This document shows, piece after piece, positions 1 through 5,589 of a DNA stretch of 5,959 bases. Source of the DNA: CAYMUC01 sp964393535 (GTDB lineage Bacteria; Actinomycetota; Acidimicrobiia; Acidimicrobiales; Ilumatobacteraceae). The position numbers and the translations under genes were made by a program. The stretch is taken from positions 1 to 5,959 of the forward strand of contig CAYMUC010000145.1 of the NCBI GenBank assembly GCA_964393535.1. The letters are read 5' to 3'. The notes below the pieces were generated by a model that saw only the letters and a list, made by a program, of their open reading frames with translations, had not been told where the DNA came from and did no database searches. How positions within the stretch are numbered: position 1 is the first letter of the stretch; each line of letters opens with the position of its first letter.

Positions 1-1162
1 ACGCACCGTTTGCCGCTGCCCGCAAACTCGAAAGCCACGGCTCGAAACGCCGGGCGGCCAACTGTGCAGGAATCAACGGAGGGAGACCCCAGTCCTGGCC
101 TTCCGGCGCGAAGGGATCCGGGGGTGCGCCGATGGAGACCCCAGATGCGGTGGCATCCTGCAGGTCCCACGCATCGAACCCGTCGGGATGGAACCCGACC
201 GCCATATCGGTGACCAGACCAACGCCTTGTGTTCGGCACGTGTCCCAGGCGTCGGCGATGCGCCACTGCACCCACGCATGCCGCTCGGCGCGCCGATCAG
301 CGTCGCTTCCGGGTGTGAAGAGTGCCTGCCAACCTGCGCCACTCGGGTGACGGAACTCCGTGGGCCAGCGACGCCAACCCACACCGAAGCGTTCCGCTGC
401 TACACACCACCTGGCGTATCGCCACAATGCCTCCCCCTGATCGTCAGCCCATCTACGCCACTGGCGATCCTCGTGACCGCCTCGCTCCAGTGTGTCGAAG
501 ACATGGTCGAGCGCGTGTTGGGCGTGGTCCCACACCAGCGAACGCTGGACCAGTCGCCCCGGGTCAGCGTCGATCCCTACCGGAGGAGCGCCGGGTGGGC
601 GGGCCAGCAGACCATGTCTCCACCGTCGACTGGATGGTGAGTACGGGCTGGGATCCTGTTGGCGACCAGGCAACAGCGCGTGCAGTGGGCTCAGCAGCGC
701 CGTGTCACCGCCCGCCACCGCAAGTCGACGCAGCAGCACAGCGAGGTCGGTGAGGTCGCCCGCCTCCCAGGTGTCGGCGCTCCATAGTTCGTGTATCTGG
801 ACCGCCACGCCCGCCCGACGCCCGGCGTCGGGGCACTGCGCCGGATGCACGACCAGTTCGGTCACCGGCCCGCCGTCGCAAGGGTGCAGCAGATGCCAAC
901 CCCAGGGGAGGTCGGGCGCAAGCGCGGTCACGCCGTGCAGCACGGTGCCATCGGTCAACACCAGGTCGGCCGGGTTCCACAACGGTGCCTGGTCGCCAGC
1001 CTCCACAAACCAACGTAAGGGCAACGTGATCGGGTCGCCCATCGCCTTTCGTAGGGCCTGGCGGGTATCGGGTCGCGTGGGGTGCCATGTGCCGTCGATG
1101 TCGTGATAGCCGTCGGTGATGCCCCACTCGTCCACGCCTGTGGGGTCGTACGGCGAACTCAT
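1..1162 (-). CDS. malQ: 4-alpha-glucanotransferase (amylomaltase), N-terminal 387 residues, truncated by window edge
   Basis: This cytoplasmic GH77 enzyme would transfer alpha-1,4-glucan segments between maltodextrins (disproportionation) in glycogen/maltodextrin metabolism. The minus-strand frame is open from ATG at 1162-1160 to base 2 with no stop. Visible GH77 landmarks, in order, are ADTWEAGDLTDL (about residues 129-140), DPSPYSPSSRRW (170-181), VTDMAVGFHPDGFDAW (317-332) and SIGAPPD followed by GQDWGLPP (343-362). The first 100 or so residues match the N-terminal accessory domain of actinobacterial MalQ only loosely. The catalytic nucleophile of the family, the Asp of an RIDH motif, should lie a few codons past the left edge, so activity cannot be judged. 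The protein looks compact: the nucleophile would fall near residue 392, against 448 in E. coli. The usual SWGIGDL is here TWEAGDL, and the NPLY-type sequence after SSRR is missing. No clear Shine-Dalgarno precedes the start. The gene diverges from the one at 1202. Family is confident; exact specificity is inferred. Confidence 0.9.
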   Translation of the reverse strand, partial: MSSPYDPTGVDEWGITDGYHDIDGTWHPTRPDTRQALRKAMGDPITLPLRWFVEAGDQAPLWNPADLVLTDGTVLHGVTALAPDLPWGWHLLHPCDGGPVTELVVHPAQCPDAGRRAGVAVQIHELWSADTWEAGDLTDLAVLLRRLAVAGGDTALLSPLHALLPGRQQDPSPYSPSSRRWRHGLLARPPGAPPVGIDADPGRLVQRSLVWDHAQHALDHVFDTLERGGHEDRQWRRWADDQGEALWRYARWCVAAERFGVGWRRWPTEFRHPSGAGWQALFTPGSDADRRAERHAWVQWRIADAWDTCRTQGVGLVTDMAVGFHPDGFDAWDLQDATASGVSIGAPPDPFAPEGQDWGLPPLIPAQLAARRFEPWLSSLRAAANGA

Positions 1163-1187
1163 GCAGGCAGTCTGGCCTACCGAGGCG

Positions 1188-1193
1188 TAGCAT
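1188..1193 (+). promoter_or_regulatory. Candidate -10 element (TAGCAT) for the plus-strand gene series
   Basis: TAGCAT fits the actinobacterial -10 pattern TANNNT. It ends 8 bases before the GTG at 1202, so transcription would begin at or within a base or two of the start codon. No Shine-Dalgarno lies ahead of that GTG, which fits a leaderless mRNA. No recognisable -35 is seen. It sits in the 39-bp divergent gap with malQ. This is inferred from the motif and spacing alone; a single hexamer match can occur by chance. Confidence 0.4.
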
Positions 1194-1201
1194 CGGGGCC
1201 G

Positions 1202-1486
1202 GTGAGTACACGCCGTATCGAACGTCGACTTCGGCAGGTGGGCGACCGACTCCGGGTGCTGCGCGACGAGTTGCGCATCATCGACGAGCAGTATGCCCAC
1301 CTGGCCGACGAGGCCCACGATATGGAGATTCGCGCCCTGGTGGCCGAGACACCTGCCGCCGGAGTCGAGTATCGCGACGCCAAGCGTCACGCCGAGGCAA
1401 TGGGTCGCCACCGCGCTGAAGTCCTGGCCGCCATTGCCGAACTGGAAGCCCGCCAGGATCAGTTGTTGGACCGGTTGGTGGGCTGA
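1202..1486 (+). CDS. Conserved-type small helical/coiled-coil protein, function unknown (94 aa)
   Basis: I do not recognise a named family. The protein is highly charged (many Arg, Glu, Asp), with no cysteine, signal peptide or membrane segment. Hydrophobic residues recur at heptad-like spacing in two stretches, about residues 6-48 and 55-92. These are split by a short ETPAAG turn (49-54), suggesting an antiparallel helical hairpin or coiled coil. The GTG at 1202 was chosen because it lies just past the divergent gap and starts a natural VSTRRIERRL N-terminus. The same frame is open further upstream, to an ATG at 1082, but that would overlap malQ antisense with non-coding-like sequence. Stop TGA 1484-1486. 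The gene lies 63 bases upstream of the pdtaR-like gene on the same strand and is probably cotranscribed with it. A structural or partner-binding role is possible, but nothing in the sequence fixes it. Confidence 0.75.
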   Translation: MSTRRIERRLRQVGDRLRVLRDELRIIDEQYAHLADEAHDMEIRALVAETPAAGVEYRDAKRHAEAMGRHRAEVLAAIAELEARQDQLLDRLVG

Positions 1487-1488
1487 CC

Positions 1489-1517
1489 GGGCCGAGCGGC
1501 GATGCCGCAGTGCGCCC
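1489..1517 (+). other. Possible RNA hairpin between the 94-aa gene and pdtaR
   Basis: An inner perfect stem pairs GCGGC (1496-1500) with GCCGC (1504-1508) around a GAT loop. An outer GGGC (1489-1492) can pair with GCCC (1514-1517) across an internal loop. No U-tract follows, so it is not an intrinsic terminator. It could be a processing or stability element, or chance pairing in GC-rich DNA. Confidence 0.25.
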
Positions 1518-1537
1518 CAGTGCTCACCCACCCCACG

Positions 1538-1544
1538 AGAGGAG
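1538..1544 (+). promoter_or_regulatory. Ribosome binding site fixing the pdtaR start
   Basis: AGAGGAG lies 5 bases upstream of the GTG at 1550. It is the clearest Shine-Dalgarno in the window. It favours GTG 1550 over the in-frame ATG at 1502, which would add 16 residues not typical of a receiver domain N-terminus. Confidence 0.8.
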
Positions 1545-1549
1545 CCACC

Positions 1550-2125
1550 GTGACCATTCGAGTCGTGATCGCCGAGGACGAAGCCATCATCAGGCTGGAT
1601 CTTCGGGAGACCCTCGAGGAGGAGGGGTATCAGGTGGTGGCCGACTGCGGCCGAGGCGATACGGCGGTGGACCTGGTTCGGGAGCACCGACCCGACCTCG
1701 CCGTTCTCGACATCAAGATGCCCGGTATGGACGGCCTCGAGGCTGCTCGCATCATCAACGAAGAACGACTGTGCGCGGTGCTGGTGCTCACGGCGTTCAG
1801 TCAACGGGAAGTGGTGGAGCAGGCGCGTGACGCAGGGGCGTTGGCGTATCTGGTGAAGCCGTTCCAGAAGAGCGATCTCATCCCCGCCATCGAGGTGGCC
1901 ATCGGTCGTTTCCGTGAGCTGCAGGCACTGTCGGGCGAAGTGGACGCCCTCGGCGAACAGCTCGAGGCTCGCAAGCTCATCGACCGAGCCAAGGGTCTGC
2001 TCATCGATCAACACCGTCTCACAGAGCAGGACGCCTTCGCTTTCATCCAACGCCGTGCCATGAGCGAGCGCACTCGTATGCGCGATGTGGCGGAGCGCAT
2101 CATCGCTGGTGAGTTGGCCCCGTGA
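1550..2125 (+). CDS. pdtaR: PdtaR-like response regulator: receiver plus ANTAR RNA-binding domain
   Basis: This is a cytoplasmic two-component response regulator of 191 residues. In actinobacteria its partner is a PdtaS-type histidine kinase encoded elsewhere, and its ANTAR output domain acts on RNA as an antiterminator rather than on DNA. The receiver spans about residues 3-120: acidic pocket E9-D10-E11, phosphoacceptor D54 in VLDIKMPGMDG, T81 in VLTAFSQ, Y100 and K103 in YLVKPF. A coiled linker (about 121-140) leads to the ANTAR domain (about 130-186), with RKLIDRAKGLL, LTEQDAF, IQRRAM and RMRDVAERII. The sequence closely follows M. tuberculosis Rv1626 as I recall it. The start is GTG 1550, with AGAGGAG 5 bases upstream. 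The stop overlaps the polA start by GTGA, implying translational coupling. No kinase gene is in the window. RNA targets cannot be deduced here. Confidence 0.95.
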   Translation: MTIRVVIAEDEAIIRLDLRETLEEEGYQVVADCGRGDTAVDLVREHRPDLAVLDIKMPGMDGLEAARIINEERLCAVLVLTAFSQREVVEQARDAGALAYLVKPFQKSDLIPAIEVAIGRFRELQALSGEVDALGEQLEARKLIDRAKGLLIDQHRLTEQDAFAFIQRRAMSERTRMRDVAERIIAGELAP

Positions 2126-4770
2126 AGATCCTGCTCCTCGACGGGAACTCGCTCGCCTACCGGGCCTTCTACGCCCTGCCACCCGATATGGCGACGGCGG
2201 GTGGGCAGATCACGAACGCGGTGTACGGCTTCACGGCCATGCTCACGAACCTGCTGCGCGATCAGCAGCCCGACGGGGTCATGGTCGCCTTCGACCGACC
2301 CGAGCCGACCTTCCGGCATCAGCAGGAGCCCCTGTACAAGGCGCAGCGCGAGTCATCACCCGATGAACTGCGCCAACAGATGGGTCTGGTCCGTGAGGTG
2401 CTCGCTGCTGCGGGCGTCACCTGCGTGGATCTCGCAGGCTTCGAAGCCGACGACGTCATCGCCACCGTGGCCGAGACCGCCAAGAACGCTGGACACGACG
2501 TCGTCATCGTCACCGGTGACCGGGACAGCTTCCAATTGGTCAGCGACCCCCATGTGAAGGTGCTGTACAACAAGCGTGGCGTCAGTGACTACGACCTCTA
2601 TGACGAGGCGGGGATCGTGACCCGCACGGGCGTCACGCCCGCCCAGTACCCCGAGTATGCGGCGTTGCGTGGCGACACCAGCGACAACCTGCCAGGGGTG
2701 CCCGGCGTGGGGGAGAAGACCGCTGCCAAACTCATCACCACCTACGGGGGGCTCGAGGGCATCTTCGCCAACGTGGAAGCCCAGACGCCCAAGCTGAAGG
2801 CGTCGCTTGTGGAGCACGAGCAACGCGCTCGTACGAATCACGAACTGATGCTGCTGCGTCGAGACGCACCGGTCGAGGTCGACCTTGCTGGTCTGGCACC
2901 TCGGCCCGATGCCGTTGCGCTCCAACGGTTGTTCGATCTGCTCGAGTTCCGCAACATGGGCGCACGGGCACTCGAGGCGTTGGGCGTCGGCGGGGGAGAG
3001 TCGACCGAGTCTGCAGCGACCGTGCTGGAGCCGACCGTGAAGATGCTCGGCACGGTCGGCGAGGTCACCGCCACGTCGTGGTACACCCACGGCCGCGCCT
3101 GTGTGGCGGCGTCGTGGAGTGGCGAACCGGGACGCAGTCCACTGCTGGGCGTCGCCGTAGTGGCCGACGCCGCCAGTGGCGAGGTGCATTGGATTCCCGG
3201 CGATGTTGCGGTGGCGCTCGACTGGTCGTCGCTCACGGTGCAGGGCCACAACACGAAGGCGTTGATGCGCTCGTTGCTCGGCGCCGGCGCTTCGTTGTTC
3301 TCACTGGATCTCGACGTGGGGGTGGTCGGGTACCTCATCGACCCGGCCAGTGCTCGCTATGACCTTGCGTCGCTGGTGGAGCGCTACACCACCGTGGCAC
3401 TGGCCACTGGCGCGGTCCCCGACGGCCAGTTGGCGCTGGGCGGCGATGCTGACTCCGATCTCGGCGGCGCTCACGCCACCGCCTCGGCGGCGTTGGCCGT
3501 CGCCGTGCTCGTCGAACCGCTACGAGCAGCGTTGGACGCAGTGGGCATGACGACGTTGCACGACGAGGTCGAGCGACCGTTGGTGGCGGTGCTGGCGAAG
3601 ATGGAGCATGTCGGCGTGGGGGTCGACCGCGCCGAGCTGTCGACCATCAATGATCGCCTCCGAGTCCAGGTCGACGAACTCACCCGTCAACTTCACGAGG
3701 TGGTGGGACGGCCGTTCAACCCCAACTCGCCCACGCAGTTGCGAGACATCCTCTACACCGAACGCAAACTGACCCCGGGCAAGAAGACCAAGACCGGCTT
3801 CTCCACCGACGCTGCGACGCTGGAGCGCCTGCGTGACGACTGGCCCGAGTTCATCGACCCACTCCTGCGGTTCCGCGAACTCGAGAAGTTGCGCGGCACC
3901 TATGGAGAGGGGTTGCTCGCTGAGGTAGCCGAGGACGGACGTATTCACGCCACGTTCCAGCAGACCGTCGCACGTACCGGTCGCCTGTCCAGCGATCACC
4001 CGAATCTCCACAACATTCCCGTGCGCAGCGACGAGGGCCGAGTGTTCCGAGAGGCATTCGTACCCGCTGACGGTTTCACCTTGCTGGTGGCCGACTACAA
4101 CCAGATCGAACTTCGCTGCATTGCGCACCTCGCGCAGGATCCCGGCCTCATCGAGGCCTTCACCAGCGGTCAGGACTTGCACCGAGCCACCGCGGCACGG
4201 GTGTTCGGGGTGGATCCCGGCGAGGTGAATCTCGATCAGCGGTCGAAGGCCAAGATGATCTCGTACGGCCTGGCCTACGGCATGGAGGCGTTCGGGCTGG
4301 CGCAGCGGCTCAGTATCGGCACGGGCGAGGCGGCAGCCATTCTCGATGCCTACTTCGCTGCCTTCCCCAACGTTCGCGCCTACATGGACCGCACCGTGGC
4401 CGAGGCTAAGGAGCGGGGATACACCGAAACGTTGTTCGGTCGTCGCCGACCCATGCCCGAGTTGCGCGACCCCAACCAACGAGTGCGCCAGGCGGCCGAG
4501 CGGCAGGCCATGAACGCCGGTATTCAGGGTCTGGCCGCCGACATCTTCAAGGTGGCCCTGGTGCGAATCGATCAGGCACTCGCCGACGGCGGATTCGACA
4601 GTCGTCTGGTGCTCCAGGTGCACGACGAAGTCGTGGTCGAGGTGGCGCATGACGAGCGCGACACCGTGGGACCGTTGGTGCTGGACCTCATGCACCACGC
4701 TGCGTCGCTGTCGGTTCCCCTCGAGGTGAACGTGGCGTGGGGCGACACATGGGCGGCTGCGAAGGGGTGA
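2122..4770 (+). CDS. polA: DNA polymerase I (5' nuclease + inactive exonuclease-like domain + polymerase)
   Basis: This 882-residue Pol I fills gaps and removes RNA primers in replication and repair. The 5'-nuclease domain (about 1-290) keeps D7, D58, EADD 108-111, GDRD 132-135 and GDTSDN 184-189, followed by a helix-hairpin-helix GVPGVGEKTAAK. The proofreading-like domain (about 305-485) lacks catalytic acids: the ExoI, ExoII and ExoIII regions read CVAASWSG (327-334), QGHNTKAL (374-381) and AHATASAAL (450-458). The polymerase domain carries motif A ADYNQIELRC (657-666, metal ligand D658), motif B from R707 through K711 and Y715 to Y719, and motif C QVHDE (832-836, ligand D835). Y715 aligns with E. 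coli Phe762. The GTG start overlaps the pdtaR stop by 4 bases, and the first residues KILLLDGNSLAYRAF are the expected N-terminus. The stop TGA overlaps the next start. Function is confident; loss of proofreading is inferred from missing residues and agrees with mycobacterial Pol I. Confidence 0.98.
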   Translation: MKILLLDGNSLAYRAFYALPPDMATAGGQITNAVYGFTAMLTNLLRDQQPDGVMVAFDRPEPTFRHQQEPLYKAQRESSPDELRQQMGLVREVLAAAGVTCVDLAGFEADDVIATVAETAKNAGHDVVIVTGDRDSFQLVSDPHVKVLYNKRGVSDYDLYDEAGIVTRTGVTPAQYPEYAALRGDTSDNLPGVPGVGEKTAAKLITTYGGLEGIFANVEAQTPKLKASLVEHEQRARTNHELMLLRRDAPVEVDLAGLAPRPDAVALQRLFDLLEFRNMGARALEALGVGGGESTESAATVLEPTVKMLGTVGEVTATSWYTHGRACVAASWSGEPGRSPLLGVAVVADAASGEVHWIPGDVAVALDWSSLTVQGHNTKALMRSLLGAGASLFSLDLDVGVVGYLIDPASARYDLASLVERYTTVALATGAVPDGQLALGGDADSDLGGAHATASAALAVAVLVEPLRAALDAVGMTTLHDEVERPLVAVLAKMEHVGVGVDRAELSTINDRLRVQVDELTRQLHEVVGRPFNPNSPTQLRDILYTERKLTPGKKTKTGFSTDAATLERLRDDWPEFIDPLLRFRELEKLRGTYGEGLLAEVAEDGRIHATFQQTVARTGRLSSDHPNLHNIPVRSDEGRVFREAFVPADGFTLLVADYNQIELRCIAHLAQDPGLIEAFTSGQDLHRATAARVFGVDPGEVNLDQRSKAKMISYGLAYGMEAFGLAQRLSIGTGEAAAILDAYFAAFPNVRAYMDRTVAEAKERGYTETLFGRRRPMPELRDPNQRVRQAAERQAMNAGIQGLAADIFKVALVRIDQALADGGFDSRLVLQVHDEVVVEVAHDERDTVGPLVLDLMHHAASLSVPLEVNVAWGDTWAAAKG

Positions 4771-5522
4771 CTGGGCCAGACCACTGGTTCGAACCCATCG
4801 CCGACCACCTCGGTGCGGCTTACCTCCGCTATTCGTTCACCTACGGCACCCGTCAGGAGGTCGATCATCTCGTGCGGGCTCTCAGCCTGCGGCCGGGCGA
4901 CCGGGTGCTCGATGTGGGGTGTGGACCCGGCCGGCATGCCCATGAACTCGCCGTACGAGGTATCGCTGTGCATGGGGTGGACATCAGCGAACGGTTCCTG
5001 GAATTGGCCCGGCAAGGTGCGCCGGTGGACTCGCCCGAGGTGACGTTCGAGCGGCTCGACGCCCGCCGCCTCATGGAGGCAAGGCATCTGCACGGCGGGT
5101 TCGACGCCGTGATCTGCCTGTGCCAGGGGGCGTTCGGACTCCAGGTGGGGCCAGGGGAGGACGATGCCGTCATCGCCGGCATCGCTGCGTGCCTGAAGCC
5201 CGGCGGTCGTTTGGCACTGTCGGCCTTCAACGCCTACTTCGCTGTGCGCTATCACGAAGCGGCCACCTTCGACGCCGACCGGGGAATCAGCCACGAGCGC
5301 ACGACGGTGCGGTCGGAACAAGGTGTCGAGCACGAGGTCGATCTCTGGACCGGCTGCTACACCCCTCGCGAACTCCGACTCCTTCTGGCAGCGCACCACC
5401 TCCGTGTGCAGTCCATTGCTGCTGCGGAACCGGGTCGTTACGGTGAGGCACCGCCCGACACGGAGCATCCGGAGTTCCTCGTCATCGCCACCGCCGATGC
5501 CTCAGGCGGTGGTTGCTGCTAG
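4767..5522 (+). CDS. Class I SAM-dependent methyltransferase, substrate unknown
   Basis: This 251-residue protein would be a cytoplasmic methyltransferase with a Rossmann-like fold. An N-terminal helical lead (about 1-40, with YLRYSFTYGTRQEVDHLV) precedes motif I VLDVGCGPGR (47-56). Acidic D72 in GVDIS would bind the ribose hydroxyls of SAM. The FDAVICLCQG strand starts at 112 and the LKPGGRLALSAF segment at 143. The C-terminal half, with YTPRELRLLL, is the usual substrate-side region, and the tail ends in SGGGCC. The substrate cannot be read from the sequence; a small molecule, RNA or protein are all open. I chose GTG 4767 because it gives a GTGA overlap with the polA stop, like the pdtaR/polA junction. 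ATG 4749 (6 residues longer) and GTG 4737 are in frame too. No promoter is seen at its 5' end, so it is probably read with polA. Confidence 0.88.
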   Translation: MTGPDHWFEPIADHLGAAYLRYSFTYGTRQEVDHLVRALSLRPGDRVLDVGCGPGRHAHELAVRGIAVHGVDISERFLELARQGAPVDSPEVTFERLDARRLMEARHLHGGFDAVICLCQGAFGLQVGPGEDDAVIAGIAACLKPGGRLALSAFNAYFAVRYHEAATFDADRGISHERTTVRSEQGVEHEVDLWTGCYTPRELRLLLAAHHLRVQSIAAAEPGRYGEAPPDTEHPEFLVIATADASGGGCC

Positions 5523-5525
5523 CAT
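5520..5525 (+). promoter_or_regulatory. rpsA: Candidate -10 element (TAGCAT) for rpsA
   Basis: TAGCAT, a TANNNT match identical to the hexamer at 1188, overlaps the methyltransferase stop codon. Transcription would start near 5532 and give a leader of about 58 bases to the TTG at 5590. No good -35 is visible at 16-18 bp upstream. S1 is normally made in large amounts, so a separate promoter is plausible but unproven. Confidence 0.3.
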
Positions 5526-5549
5526 CCCCAGGCGACTCCGCCCTCGGGG
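5526..5549 (+). promoter_or_regulatory. Possible stem-loop in the rpsA leader
   Basis: GGCG (5531-5534) pairs with CGCC (5539-5542) around an ACTC loop. CCCC (5526-5529) can pair with GGGG (5546-5549) across a small asymmetric internal loop. No U-tract follows, so it is not an intrinsic terminator. E. coli rpsA is autoregulated through leader hairpins, so a similar role is possible here, but that is inference from position. GC-rich chance pairing is the alternative. Confidence 0.3.
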
Positions 5550-5589
5550 TCGCGTCCAGCATTCCGTCCGTCCCGAAAGCGATCCGTTC

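Noticed and set aside
188..1106. Overlapping plus-strand open frames of 150 and 204 codons and a minus-strand frame at 705-1211
   Set aside because: All are shadows of the minus-strand malQ frame, which is open for 387 codons and carries GH77 motifs.
1082..1201. Upstream extension of the 94-aa gene to ATG 1082
   Set aside because: The extra 40 residues are antisense to the malQ N-terminus and look non-coding; the GTG at 1202 fits the protein's helical start and the -10 spacing.
1508..1523. Direct repeat CAGTGC with 10-base period
   Set aside because: Two copies of six bases only; too short to call an operator without conservation evidence.
1502..1549. Upstream start for pdtaR at ATG 1502
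   Set aside because: The AGAGGAG Shine-Dalgarno serves GTG 1550, and the added residues do not resemble a receiver-domain N-terminus.
2356..3249. 297-codon minus-strand open frame inside polA
   Set aside because: It lies opposite the 5'-nuclease domain, with no recognisable product features.
3520..4698. 392-codon open frame antisense to polA
   Set aside because: It mirrors polA codons; polA has full catalytic motifs across this stretch, and the antisense product has no recognisable motif. Long antisense frames are common in GC-rich genes.
4572..5468. 298-codon minus-strand open frame across the polA end and the methyltransferase
   Set aside because: It spans two genes with clear family motifs on the plus strand and has no motif of its own; a GC-bias shadow.
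1487..5589. Intrinsic terminators between the plus-strand genes
   Set aside because: No GC stem followed by a T-run was found; the two hairpins noted lack the T-tract.
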